Shown here: positions 51,547 through 60,498 of the stretch, piece by piece
Layout: the number at the start of each line of letters is the position of its first letter
Position numbering within the stretch: the stretch's first letter is position 1
NCBI GenBank assembly: GCA_040218815.1
Contig: JAVJQS010000004.1
Location: forward strand, 744,001-808,000
From: JAVJQS01 sp040218815
Lineage (GTDB): Bacteria > Bacteroidota > Bacteroidia > Flavobacteriales_E > Vicingaceae
DNA: 64,000 nt
Direction: 5' to 3'
Notes under the pieces: generated by a model
What the model was told of the DNA's origin: nothing
Database searches by the model: none
Seen by the model: the letters and a program-made list of their open reading frames with translations, nothing else
Made by a program: the position numbers and the translations under genes

Positions 51547-53394
51547 ATGCCCGATATTATTCATCTTTTACCTGATTCTGTTGCCAACCAGATTGCTGCT
51601 GGAGAAGTGGTTCAGCGCCCTGCATCTGCCGTAAAAGAGTTATTGGAAAATGCTATAGATGCCAAGGCTACCTCAATAAGTTTAGTAGTAAAAAATGCAG
51701 GTAAAACCTTACTTCAGGTTATTGATAATGGTACTGGAATGTCTGAAACAGATGCAAGACTTGCATTAGAACGTCATGCTACATCTAAAATTACAAAAGT
51801 TGAAGACCTATATTCACTCACCACAATGGGATTTAGAGGGGAAGCTGTACCTTCAATTGCAGCGGTATCTCAACTTGAACTTAAAACCAAAACAACGTCA
51901 AAGGAATTAGGCTCACACCTCGTATTAGAAGGAAGCGAAGTTATTTCTCAAGAACCTTGTCAGTGTAAAGTGGGAACCAATATTCAAGTTAAAAATCTCT
52001 TTTTTAATATTCCTGCCCGTAGAAATTTTTTAAAGAGTAACCCCGTTGAAACCAAACACATTATTGAAGAGTTTTTGAGAGTAGCATTGATTCACCCTGA
52101 GGTAGCCATGCAAATGACCAATGACCAGCAAGAAGTATATCAATTACCTAAAGGAACTTTTAGGCAACGCATCGTTAATATTTATGGTGAAAAATACAAT
52201 CAACGACTAGTTCCAGTTGAAGAAACTACTGATATTGTTAAAGTTTCAGGTTTTGTTGGCAAACCTGAATTTGCCAGAAAAACAAGAGGCGAACAGTATT
52301 TTTTTGTAAATAACCGATATATCAGAAGTGCCTATTTGAATCATGCTATTCAAAATGCCTTTGAAGAACTATTGCCTAAAGATCAGTTCCCCTCTTATTT
52401 TTTGAAAATGGAACTGAATCCTGCAAAAATTGATATCAACATACATCCCACGAAAACAGAGATAAAATTTGAAGAAGAGCGGGCAATTTATGCTATTTTA
52501 AGAACTTCAGTAAAGCAAGCCCTTGGCAAGTTTAATATTGCTCCATCGTTAGATTTTGAGCGTGAAAGCACCTTTGATGTGCCCATGTTAAAAAAAGGGG
52601 AAGCCATTCGCATGCCCAATATTGAAGTAAACCCAGATTTCAATCCCTTTGAATCAGAAAAGAAATCACCCCAGCCTGAAATTAGCTTTCCATTTAAACG
52701 GGAATCAAAAGCTAACTCTAATTGGGAGAAATTGTATGATTCAAGTTCAGGCAGCCAAAGAAGGCATGAAACTTCAAGTGATTCTAGTTCAACAGCACAA
52801 CAAATCAATAAGCTAGAAGGGGTTAACGAAAAAAAATTACTTCAGCTTCATCGACGCTATATATTAAATCACATTAAATCTGGTTTTATCATAGTAGATC
52901 AACATCGTGCGCATCAGCGCATTTTAATTGATAAACTAAGTGAAAAAAGCAGCAACCAGAACAGTAATAGTCAGCAGTTATTGTTTCCAGAAGACCTAGA
53001 GGTTTCTGCGGAGGACGCTACATTAATTCACAGCTTATTGGATGAATTAAAAAGTTTGGGATTTGATCTCAGATCATTCGGTAAAAATCATTTTATTGTT
53101 CATGGGGTACCCTCAGAAGCGAATAACAGCAATGCTAGAAATTTAATTGAAAGTTTGTTGGAGGAGTTTAAAGGAAACCTTTCCGCCTTAAAAAACAACC
53201 CCAAAGAACAATTAATTCGTTCCTTGGCTAAAAGCATGAGCATAAAAAGCAACCAACAATTAAATGAAACAGAAATGAATAATTTAATTGATGAACTTTT
53301 TGCTTGTCAAATGCCTTATAGTTTACCCAATGGTCAGCCAATTATTATTACCTACTCATTAGAAGATTTAGATAAACAATTTAAGAGAAAATGA
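51547..53394 (+). CDS. mutL: DNA mismatch repair protein MutL
   Basis: A 615-residue protein. The GHKL ATPase half has ELLENAIDAKATSI, DNGTGM and GFRGEA, and an intact FFNIPARRNFLKS. A hydrophilic linker spans about 335-430. The C-terminal dimerisation half has IIVDQHRAHQRILIDKL. In endonuclease-type MutL this motif is DQHA-x2-E-x4-E. Here both glutamates are missing (Q and D/K), so strand nicking by MutL itself is doubtful. The stop overlaps the rhomboid start by 4 bases. Confidence 0.96.
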   Translation: MPDIIHLLPDSVANQIAAGEVVQRPASAVKELLENAIDAKATSISLVVKNAGKTLLQVIDNGTGMSETDARLALERHATSKITKVEDLYSLTTMGFRGEAVPSIAAVSQLELKTKTTSKELGSHLVLEGSEVISQEPCQCKVGTNIQVKNLFFNIPARRNFLKSNPVETKHIIEEFLRVALIHPEVAMQMTNDQQEVYQLPKGTFRQRIVNIYGEKYNQRLVPVEETTDIVKVSGFVGKPEFARKTRGEQYFFVNNRYIRSAYLNHAIQNAFEELLPKDQFPSYFLKMELNPAKIDINIHPTKTEIKFEEERAIYAILRTSVKQALGKFNIAPSLDFERESTFDVPMLKKGEAIRMPNIEVNPDFNPFESEKKSPQPEISFPFKRESKANSNWEKLYDSSSGSQRRHETSSDSSSTAQQINKLEGVNEKKLLQLHRRYILNHIKSGFIIVDQHRAHQRILIDKLSEKSSNQNSNSQQLLFPEDLEVSAEDATLIHSLLDELKSLGFDLRSFGKNHFIVHGVPSEANNSNARNLIESLLEEFKGNLSALKNNPKEQLIRSLAKSMSIKSNQQLNETEMNNLIDELFACQMPYSLPNGQPIIITYSLEDLDKQFKRK

Positions 53395-54137
53395 ACATTG
53401 GAGGCGGAAACCCCTTAAGTAACTTACCAGAAGTTGTCAAAAACTTATTGATAATCAATGTATTGCTATTTGTAGGAACTATTGCTGCATCTCAAGCAAA
53501 CATAAACCTAGCCGATCATTTGGGTTTACATCATTGGTCAAGTGAGTTGTTTAAGCCCTATCAGCTAGTTACCTATATATTTATGCATGGAGGATTTATG
53601 CATTTGTTTTCAAACATGTTTGGTTTATTCATGTTTGGCCGTGTACTGGAACAAGTTTGGGGCAATAAGCGCTTTTTAATTTATTACATGGTTACCGGCA
53701 TTGGTGCTGGATTAATTCAATTGGCAGTTACTGAAATTCGAATTCAAATGCTAGTAAATGAGGTTGACCCTCAGTTATATCAAATTGTAGTTAGAGAAGG
53801 TTTAGAGGTGCTACAAAGTGGGCAAAACTATACCAATGAGGCTGCTAGAGAACTAAATAACCTAATCAACATTTCAACTGTTGGTGCTTCGGGAGCAATC
53901 TTTGGAATTCTCTTGGCCTTTGGAATGTTATTTCCAAACACTGAGTTGATGTTACTCTTTTTTCCGGTGCCCATAAAGGCGAAATACTTTGTGGCGCTTT
54001 ATGGAGCATTTGAACTCTACCAAGGGTTTGCCAACAACCCCAACGATAATGTTGCACATTATGCGCACTTAGGTGGAATGTTATTTGGCTTCATCTTAAT
54101 TAAGTATTGGAAACAAAACGGCAAAACATTCTATTAG
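53391..54137 (+). CDS. Rhomboid intramembrane serine protease
   Basis: A 248-residue membrane protease with about six segments. The catalytic dyad is S167 in VGASGAIFG and H226 in AHYAHLGG; HGGFMHLFSNMFGLF is the usual loop and helix 2 motif. About 45 residues (115-160) form a hydrophilic insert before the serine helix. It overlaps mutL by 4 bases and is followed without gap by a second rhomboid gene. Substrates unknown. Confidence 0.93.
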   Translation: MNIGGGNPLSNLPEVVKNLLIINVLLFVGTIAASQANINLADHLGLHHWSSELFKPYQLVTYIFMHGGFMHLFSNMFGLFMFGRVLEQVWGNKRFLIYYMVTGIGAGLIQLAVTEIRIQMLVNEVDPQLYQIVVREGLEVLQSGQNYTNEAARELNNLINISTVGASGAIFGILLAFGMLFPNTELMLLFFPVPIKAKYFVALYGAFELYQGFANNPNDNVAHYAHLGGMLFGFILIKYWKQNGKTFY

Positions 54138-55037
54138 ATGCAATTTAATCGTGGACGTAATATAGATTTAGGTTTTAAGAGCGGAAATATGCTCATCAAG
54201 CTAATATACATCAACCTATTTGTGTTCTTGGGTATTAAGTTATTATACCTCTTCTTTTGGTTGATGCAAGCCGGTAGTTCTCCTGAACAGTGGGCCTTAA
54301 ATTGGTTAGCGGTACCATCCAACCCAGGAAGCTTAATCTTTAAGCCATGGACTTTAGTGACTTACATGTTTCTACATCTAGGTTTTTGGCACTTATTTAC
54401 CAACATGCTTTGGCTCTACTTTTTAGGTCAATTGTTTTTGGAATTTGTCGGTGAAAAGAAACTACTAACGGTATACATTTCCGGTGGATTAGCAGGAGCT
54501 TTACTGTACATTGTTTTCTTCAATCTATTTCCTGTTTTCAGAGAGGCTATGCCAATTTCAAGAGCATTAGGTGCATCAGCTTCTGTTATGGCTGTTGTTG
54601 TTGGAGTAGGCACTTATGCACCAAACTTTTCTATCCGCCTCTTTCTTTTTGGCGATGTAAAGCTCAAATACATCGCAATTTTTTCATTTGTCATTGATGT
54701 GTTAAGCATTTCAAACTCTAATTCAGGAGGACATATTGCTCATATTGGAGGTGCTGCTTTAGGCTTTTTATTTGCTAAGCAATGGAAAAAAGGAAATGAT
54801 ATTACGGCTTGGGTAGGCAGCACGATTGGTTTTATTCAAGCGGTATTCAAAAGCAGCTCAAAAAGTAAAATGAAAGTGAAGCATAGACGAAGCAGCAGTG
54901 ACTATGATTACAAAACACGCCAAAAGCAAGAGCAAGAGAAGGTAGATGAAATTTTAGATAAGATTTCTAGATCGGGTTATGACTCCTTGAGTAAGGCTGA
55001 GAAAGATTTCTTGTTTCGAGCAAGTGGAAATGAGTAG
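54138..55037 (+). CDS. Rhomboid intramembrane serine protease, second copy
   Basis: A 299-residue rhomboid-family protein. S147 in LGASASVM and H202 in GHIAHIGG give the dyad, and HLGFWHLFTNMLWLYF is the helix 2 motif. A basic, serine-rich C-terminal tail (about 240-299) ends in the conserved ILDKISRSGYDSLSKAEKDF, which is typical of Bacteroidota rhomboids and faces the cytoplasm. It begins right after the first rhomboid gene. The two are not close duplicates. Confidence 0.92.
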   Translation: MQFNRGRNIDLGFKSGNMLIKLIYINLFVFLGIKLLYLFFWLMQAGSSPEQWALNWLAVPSNPGSLIFKPWTLVTYMFLHLGFWHLFTNMLWLYFLGQLFLEFVGEKKLLTVYISGGLAGALLYIVFFNLFPVFREAMPISRALGASASVMAVVVGVGTYAPNFSIRLFLFGDVKLKYIAIFSFVIDVLSISNSNSGGHIAHIGGAALGFLFAKQWKKGNDITAWVGSTIGFIQAVFKSSSKSKMKVKHRRSSSDYDYKTRQKQEQEKVDEILDKISRSGYDSLSKAEKDFLFRASGNE

Positions 55038-55511
55038 CTTTCAACAGTAATATTAACTGATTGTCTGGAGTGATACCCACAACTGTTTAAATTTAATTTG
55101 AATTTTTTCGAGAAGGATGACCATTTTTATCATTTGAGGATGGAACTAAAAAAATGTGGCTAATGATTTAAGAAGCTCAAAAGCTAACATAGTGATTATA
55201 GTACTAGTCATTGCGAGGAGGCACGCCTGCCCGCCGCGGTGGGACAAAGCAATCTGGACATGCTTACGCTGCATTGATTCCTAAGCAAGTAATCCAGAAG
55301 TAATAAATACCAGATTGCTTCTCTCCTTCGGTGGGCAGGCACCCTTGAGTACAGAGGGTTCGCAATGACAGTAAATAAGGTGATTCTTTTAATTCTACTT
55401 TTCTTTTGACAGGCAAGAGAACAATAAAAGTTAAATTCTTCACTAATCAATTTAGGTAAATAAACAACTATTGATTTAATATTATATTCGCAGCGAATAC
55501 CACAACATTTT
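55038..55511. other. Intergenic region containing a palindromic repeat element
   Basis: Apart from the 163-bp palindromic element at 55207-55369 the region is AT-rich. I see no gene, and no terminator with a clear T-run for the rhomboid gene. A weak TATATTCG box at 55484-55491 could serve the LOG-family gene. Confidence 0.5.
55207..55369. repeat. MITE- or REP-like palindromic element
   Basis: Perfect 10-bp terminal inverted repeats GTCATTGCGA and TCGCAATGAC bound a 163-bp noncoding unit. Inside are further inverted pairs, GCCTGCCC with GGGCAGGC and AAGCAATCTGG with CCAGATTGCTT, so nearly the whole unit can fold on itself. G+C content is clearly higher than in the flanks. The CATTGCGAGG...GCAATCTGG type of sequence recurs in many bacterial genomes. 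Confidence 0.8.
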
Positions 55512-56093
55512 ATGAAAAGTATCTCTGTTTTCTGTGCATCTGCAAAAGGTGACAATCCAATTTATGTAGAGCAGGCTTTCTTGTTGGGCAAATTAATTGC
55601 TTCCAAGGGTTATACTTTAATTTACGGTGGAGCAGCAATAGGGTGTATGGGTGCAGTAGCAAGAGGAGCATTAAAAAATAATGGAAAGGTGATTGGTGTA
55701 TTGCCCGAATTTTTAAATCGAAAGGAAATATCTCAAATTGGATTAACTGAATTAATTATGGTTGAATCCATGCACGAGCGCAAACTAAAGATGAATGACT
55801 TGTCTGATGGAAGTATAACTATCCCTGGAGGCTTTGGAACCTTAGAAGAGTTTTTTGAAATCATTACTTGGGGTCAATTGGGCTTGCATCAAAAGCCAAC
55901 AGCCTTATTAAATGTAAATGGATACTATGATTTTTTAATTGCTCAACTCAAACACATGAATAGTGAAAAGCTATTGAAGGACAAGCATATGAATATGCTC
56001 TTGATAGAAACGGAGATGGGGCAATTATTAGAGAAAATGGAAAATTATACGCCACCAGCTTTGGAAAAATGGTTAAGCCCTAAAACCACTTAG
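55512..56093 (+). CDS. LOG-family protein (TIGR00730 Rossmann fold)
   Basis: A 193-residue protein of the LOG family, phosphoribohydrolases that release cytokinin-type bases from nucleotide monophosphates and are widely present in bacteria. The binding motif is IPGGFGTLEEFFEIITW, preceded by MHERKLKMNDLSDG. N-terminal SISVFCASAKGDNPIYVEQA and IYGGAAIGCMGAVA form the Rossmann part. Convergent with the zinc-ribbon gene (1 base between stops). Confidence 0.92.
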   Translation: MKSISVFCASAKGDNPIYVEQAFLLGKLIASKGYTLIYGGAAIGCMGAVARGALKNNGKVIGVLPEFLNRKEISQIGLTELIMVESMHERKLKMNDLSDGSITIPGGFGTLEEFFEIITWGQLGLHQKPTALLNVNGYYDFLIAQLKHMNSEKLLKDKHMNMLLIETEMGQLLEKMENYTPPALEKWLSPKTT

Positions 56094-56094
56094 C

Positions 56095-56457
56095 TCATTG
56101 CCCTACCCAATCTAGCTTTTTAACAATAGCATACCAAGCGTCTTCCAATACAAAATATCCATAGTCATAGCAGTAGTAATAAACTCTTCCCTCTTTAGTA
56201 GTTAATGTATTGGTATGATAGGTAAAATTGAATCCACTTTCCAACAGCTTTTCACGCTGAATTTTAGTTTTATCTTTTTTAATTAAATCAGCTAGTAATT
56301 TACGGTTCTTTCTAAGTATTCCATTGATGTTTCTAACCTGATTATTATCTTCACTGTTCTGTTTATTATAGTAGCTACTTCTGCATTGAGCACTGCAAAA
56401 CTTTTTATCAATCCTCCCAAACAACTCATCACCGCACTCTAAACATGCTTTTTCCAT
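56095..56457 (-). CDS. Small zinc-ribbon protein (DUF2116-like)
   Basis: A 120-residue protein. An N-terminal zinc ribbon is made of CLECG and CSAQCRSSYYN (C5, C8, C21 and C25), and the remainder is basic and helical (ILRKNRKLLADLIKKDKTKI) with a tyrosine-rich end. This looks like the DUF2116 Zn-ribbon family. Nucleic-acid contact is plausible. Nothing else can be said. Confidence 0.75.
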   Translation of the reverse strand: MEKACLECGDELFGRIDKKFCSAQCRSSYYNKQNSEDNNQVRNINGILRKNRKLLADLIKKDKTKIQREKLLESGFNFTYHTNTLTTKEGRVYYYCYDYGYFVLEDAWYAIVKKLDWVGQ

Positions 56458-56615
56458 AAGTTAAATATAGTAAAAACAATATAGTAAATGCCCGCACCTA
56501 TGTCCTTGAACAGCTGTTCAAAATAATTTGTGATATGGGAAAAACAATACCATGACTTATTTGTATCCTATGTAAACATATTTAACTAGGTTAAATTTTG
56601 GTTTGGTTTGGTTGG

Positions 56616-56651
56616 AGCCCGTTGTGCAGCAATAAAATGCGACAGCGGGCT
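56616..56651 (+). promoter_or_regulatory. Stem-loop in the leader of the penicillin-binding protein gene
   Basis: AGCCCGTTGT pairs with ACAGCGGGCT (one G-U pair) around a 16-base loop that can pair further (GCA with TGC). TTT follows, then ACTATTTCTT, an imperfect T-rich tail. It may attenuate or terminate transcription before the gene start 37 bases downstream. Confidence 0.45.
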
Positions 56652-56687
56652 TTTACTATTTCTTAATTTCGCAGCAAACTTTATTCC

Positions 56688-58913
56688 TTGAAAAAAAATA
56701 AATTTCTAAGCGTTTTTTTTAAAATAGCCTTTAGTCTGCTATTAATTGTATTCTTGAGTGCCTCCACTTTCTTCTTAATACTTTTTCTTGGAGGTTTTGG
56801 CAAAATACCGAGCCAAAATGAGTTAAAAGATCTTCAAAATCATACTGCAAGCATAGTCTATAGTACAGATAAACATGTAATAGGAAAGTTTTTTAAAGAA
56901 AATAGAACAGTTGTACCTTATGATTCACTGCCTCAGCAGCTCGTTAATGCCTTAATTGCAACAGAAGATGCAAGATTTTACGAACATGAAGGGGTAGATG
57001 GTAAAAGCTTAATTCGAGTGTTGATTAAAACAATTATATTAAGTGATGAACGATCAGGTGGTGGAAGTACACTAAGTCAGCAATTGGCAAAAAATTTATT
57101 TGGAAGAAAAGACTATGGAAAAATAACTCTTCTAGTTAATAAGTTAAAGGAAATAATTTTAGCCAATCGACTTGAGAACAACTACAGCAAACAACAAATC
57201 ATTGAACTCTATTTAAATACGGTTTCATTTGGAGAAAACACTTATGGGATTGAAGTAGGGGCTCAACGTTATTTTAATAAATCGGCGAATCAATTAAAAA
57301 TTGAGGAAGCAGCAGTTTTAATTGGATTGCTGAAAGCAAATACATATTACAATCCAAGGCTTCATCCAGATAACGCCCTCCTTAGAAGAAATGTAGTGCT
57401 TTCCCAAATGGTGAAGTACAAGTACCTCACTTCAGAAAAAAATGACTCATTAAAGCAACTGCCGATTCAACTTGATTACTCTAACTTATCAAAAATGGAC
57501 AATACCGCCTATTTTTTAAAGCAAGTTAAATCAGAAAGTGAACGTATTGTAACTGCTTACAATAAAAGAAATGAAAGCCAATTTGACCTCGAAAAGGATG
57601 GTTTAATAATCCAAACAACTTTAAATTACGATTTACAAGAGCATGCAATAAGAGGAATGAATAAGCAATTGAGTAAAATGCAGTCCCTTATCAATCGGCA
57701 ATATCTCATGCAGCCTTATAAAAAAGAACTAGCAGCTTTAGTAAAAAGAGTTGCTGACCGGGAAAAGTTATTGGTGAATGATACTACACGCAAAACACGA
57801 TTTCTTTTTCAATGGGATGATGAAAAGGCGTTAGACAAGTATACACTTGCAGACAGTATTCGACATGTTTTAACGCAACTTCACGCTGGGGTTTTTGCCA
57901 TGAATCCAAATAGCGGTGGAATAAATGCCTATGTTGGCGGACTTAGTCATCAATATTATCCCTATGATCAAGTGAGGGCAAAACGACAATTGGCTTCAAC
58001 ATTTAAACCTTTTTTGTATGCAGCAGCGATTGAAGAAGGGTTTGGAGCCTGCGATTATTTAAGCAATGATGAAATTGTTTTGTCAGATTATGAAGATTGG
58101 TCCCCAAAAAATTATGATAATGAGAGTGGCGGTGAATATTCACTAGCTGCTGCTTTGGCATTTTCAAAGAATATCCCAACGCTGAGACTTTTCTTTAAGA
58201 TAGAGTGGGAAAAGTTAGAGCAACTATGGACTAACCTAGGTTTTGAAGGAGAACTCAGTAAAGACCCTTCTGTAATTTACGGAACGAACTCAGTGAGCTT
58301 ATTAGAATTAGCAGGAGCCTACAGTGTTTTCGCAAATGGTGGTAAATCTGTTCGACCATACCTTATTCAATCGATAGAGAGTAAATCAGGCGAATTAATC
58401 TATAAACATAAAGCAGAAGAAAAGACACAACTATTGAACCCTTCAACAGCTGAGCAAATCAACGAAATACTACATAAGGCAATAACGGAAGGAACTGGAG
58501 CTGCTATTCCATCACGATATGGAATCAGAAGTCAACTAGCTGGTAAAACAGGGACCTCTCAGAATTATGCTGATGCTTGGTTCTGCATCTACAATAATGA
58601 AATGGTGCTTATAAGTCGTGTTGGTGCTTCCTTACCAAGCATTCATTTTAGCAGCGGAAATTATGGTTCTGGAAGTAGGCTTGCTTTGCCAATAATTGGG
58701 AATACACTTGTACTTGAGAAAAATAAACCATGGTTAAATGCAGGCTTATCTAAGAGTAACAATATTGATTGTGAAAACTTCAAAGAGCCTACTGAGCTAG
58801 ATAAATTTCTAGATATTTTCAAAAGCAAAGAAAGCAACTTGGAAAAAGAAAGGGATAAAGCTACTCGGAAGAAAAAGCGAAAGAATTTTTTTAATAAGCT
58901 TTTTGGGAACTAA
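56688..58913 (+). CDS. Class A penicillin-binding protein (PBP1A-like)
   Basis: A 741-residue bifunctional peptidoglycan synthase. After an N-terminal membrane segment (about 10-35) the glycosyltransferase domain has the catalytic E93 in ATEDARFYEHEG and GGGSTLSQQLAKNLFG (124-139). The transpeptidase domain has the serine motif STFKPF, SKNIP and KTGTS in order. The start is TTG, since no ATG precedes the membrane segment. A basic tail (KATRKKKRKNFFNKLFG) is unusual in being so charged. Complete and apparently active. Confidence 0.95.
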   Translation: MKKNKFLSVFFKIAFSLLLIVFLSASTFFLILFLGGFGKIPSQNELKDLQNHTASIVYSTDKHVIGKFFKENRTVVPYDSLPQQLVNALIATEDARFYEHEGVDGKSLIRVLIKTIILSDERSGGGSTLSQQLAKNLFGRKDYGKITLLVNKLKEIILANRLENNYSKQQIIELYLNTVSFGENTYGIEVGAQRYFNKSANQLKIEEAAVLIGLLKANTYYNPRLHPDNALLRRNVVLSQMVKYKYLTSEKNDSLKQLPIQLDYSNLSKMDNTAYFLKQVKSESERIVTAYNKRNESQFDLEKDGLIIQTTLNYDLQEHAIRGMNKQLSKMQSLINRQYLMQPYKKELAALVKRVADREKLLVNDTTRKTRFLFQWDDEKALDKYTLADSIRHVLTQLHAGVFAMNPNSGGINAYVGGLSHQYYPYDQVRAKRQLASTFKPFLYAAAIEEGFGACDYLSNDEIVLSDYEDWSPKNYDNESGGEYSLAAALAFSKNIPTLRLFFKIEWEKLEQLWTNLGFEGELSKDPSVIYGTNSVSLLELAGAYSVFANGGKSVRPYLIQSIESKSGELIYKHKAEEKTQLLNPSTAEQINEILHKAITEGTGAAIPSRYGIRSQLAGKTGTSQNYADAWFCIYNNEMVLISRVGASLPSIHFSSGNYGSGSRLALPIIGNTLVLEKNKPWLNAGLSKSNNIDCENFKEPTELDKFLDIFKSKESNLEKERDKATRKKKRKNFFNKLFGN

Positions 58914-59007
58914 AGACTAAATTAATTTGCTTCCTCTACTTTGGTAAAAATAACGACTGGTAAATTGACTTTGGTTTACTGAACATTAAGGGCAATCATG
59001 CCACTAA

Positions 59008-60492
59008 CTAACTCCTAGATAAAATAAACCTCCTGCTTTCTTCAATCAAAGGATATAAAGTCACATCATCTTCAACAAAAGGTACTTTCTTTCTAAATTC
59101 AGCACGTAATTTTTCAATTTTATGAGAAGATTTCTCTTCCCTAAAATCCAATCCTTGACAAGCAGATAACCATTCCACTGCAATTACACGTTCAAAATTA
59201 TCTACGACCCTCTTCAACTTTGTAGCTGCATTAGCACCCATGCTCACATGATCTTCTTGTCCATTCGAGGAATCAATAGTATCAACAGATGAAGGAGTGG
59301 CTAATTGTTTATTTTGGCTTACTGCTGAAGCTGCAGCATATTGCGCAATCATAAAGCCTGAATTCAAACCTGGTTTTTTAACTAAAAAAGCTGGTAGTCC
59401 TCGCTGACCTGATACCAACTTATAAATTCTTCGTTCAGAAATTGAAGCCAACTCTGCTACTGCAATAGCTAAAAAGTCGAGTATTAATGCTAATGGTTGC
59501 CCGTGAAAATTTCCAGCGGAAATCACTTTATCTGCCTCAATAAAAACGGTTGGATTATCTGTCACGGAGTTTATCTCAGTTTCGACAACACTTTTTGCGT
59601 AGGCTATTGCATCCTTACTAGCTCCATGAACTTGAGGAATGCAACGCAGACTATAAGGGTCTTGAACGTACCTTTTCTCTCGCTTTGCAATTTCGCTTCC
59701 CTCAAGGTTTTCCAATATTTGCTTTGCTGTAACTTTTTGACCATTATGTGGTCGAACATCATGCACTAAATGATCAAATGGAGATAACCCTCCATCAAAA
59801 GCATCCAAAGCAGCTGCTGCAATGGTATCTCCCCATGAACTTAAGTGTCTTAATCGAATCAACGTATGAGTAGCAAAAGCACCCATGAATTGGGTACCAT
59901 TCAATAATGCCAAACCTTCTTTTGATCTTAATACAATTGGCTCCCAGCCAAAATGTTTATTAATATCAGAACCACTCATGCGTTTTCCTTTAAAGTTTAC
60001 TTCCCCTTCTCCTAAAAGTGGCAAAGCTAGGTGAGCTAAAGGAGCCAAATCACCTGATGCACCCAAGGAACCCAATTCATAAACTACAGGATAAACTCCT
60101 TCATTGTAAAAATCAACTAAACGTTGTACTGTTTTCAATTGAACTCCAGAATAGCCGAAAGAAAGTGCATGAATTTTTAATAGTAACATCAAGCGTACTA
60201 TTTCTTCTGATATCTCATCCCCCATTCCGCAAGCATGAGAAGTAACCAAGTTTCTTTGTAGTTTTTCTAAATCATCTTTTGAAATTTCAGTATCACAAAG
60301 CGAACCAAAACCGGTATTGATGCCATAAACTGGAGCCTCACTTCGTTCCATTTTTTCATCTAAATAATTACGACAAGCTTCGATTTTTTGCTCAGCAGAC
60401 TTGCTTAAAGAGAGCGTTGAATTACTTTTTAAAATTTCTTCTAACTTTTCAAGTGAAAGAAAGTCTTCACTTATGGAATGATTTGATTTCAT
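59008..60492 (-). CDS. hutH: Histidine ammonia-lyase
   Basis: A 494-residue lyase that converts L-histidine to urocanate and ammonia. The MIO cofactor triad A145-S146-G147 lies in GSLGASGDLAPLAHL. Y-G-I-N-TGFGSL (56-65) and VTDNPTVF complete the active site, and SVDTIDSSNGQEDHVSMG is typical. It starts 6 bases after hisS on the same strand, so the two are coupled, although one uses and the other destroys histidine. No hutU, hutI or hutG is beside it. Confidence 0.95.
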   Translation of the reverse strand: MKSNHSISEDFLSLEKLEEILKSNSTLSLSKSAEQKIEACRNYLDEKMERSEAPVYGINTGFGSLCDTEISKDDLEKLQRNLVTSHACGMGDEISEEIVRLMLLLKIHALSFGYSGVQLKTVQRLVDFYNEGVYPVVYELGSLGASGDLAPLAHLALPLLGEGEVNFKGKRMSGSDINKHFGWEPIVLRSKEGLALLNGTQFMGAFATHTLIRLRHLSSWGDTIAAAALDAFDGGLSPFDHLVHDVRPHNGQKVTAKQILENLEGSEIAKREKRYVQDPYSLRCIPQVHGASKDAIAYAKSVVETEINSVTDNPTVFIEADKVISAGNFHGQPLALILDFLAIAVAELASISERRIYKLVSGQRGLPAFLVKKPGLNSGFMIAQYAAASAVSQNKQLATPSSVDTIDSSNGQEDHVSMGANAATKLKRVVDNFERVIAVEWLSACQGLDFREEKSSHKIEKLRAEFRKKVPFVEDDVTLYPLIEESRRFILSRS

Positions 60493-60498
60493 ACTGAT

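Noticed and set aside
55208..55555. Minus-strand frame of 115 codons
   Set aside because: It runs through the palindromic repeat and the start of the LOG-family gene, has no family features, and its composition follows the repeat.
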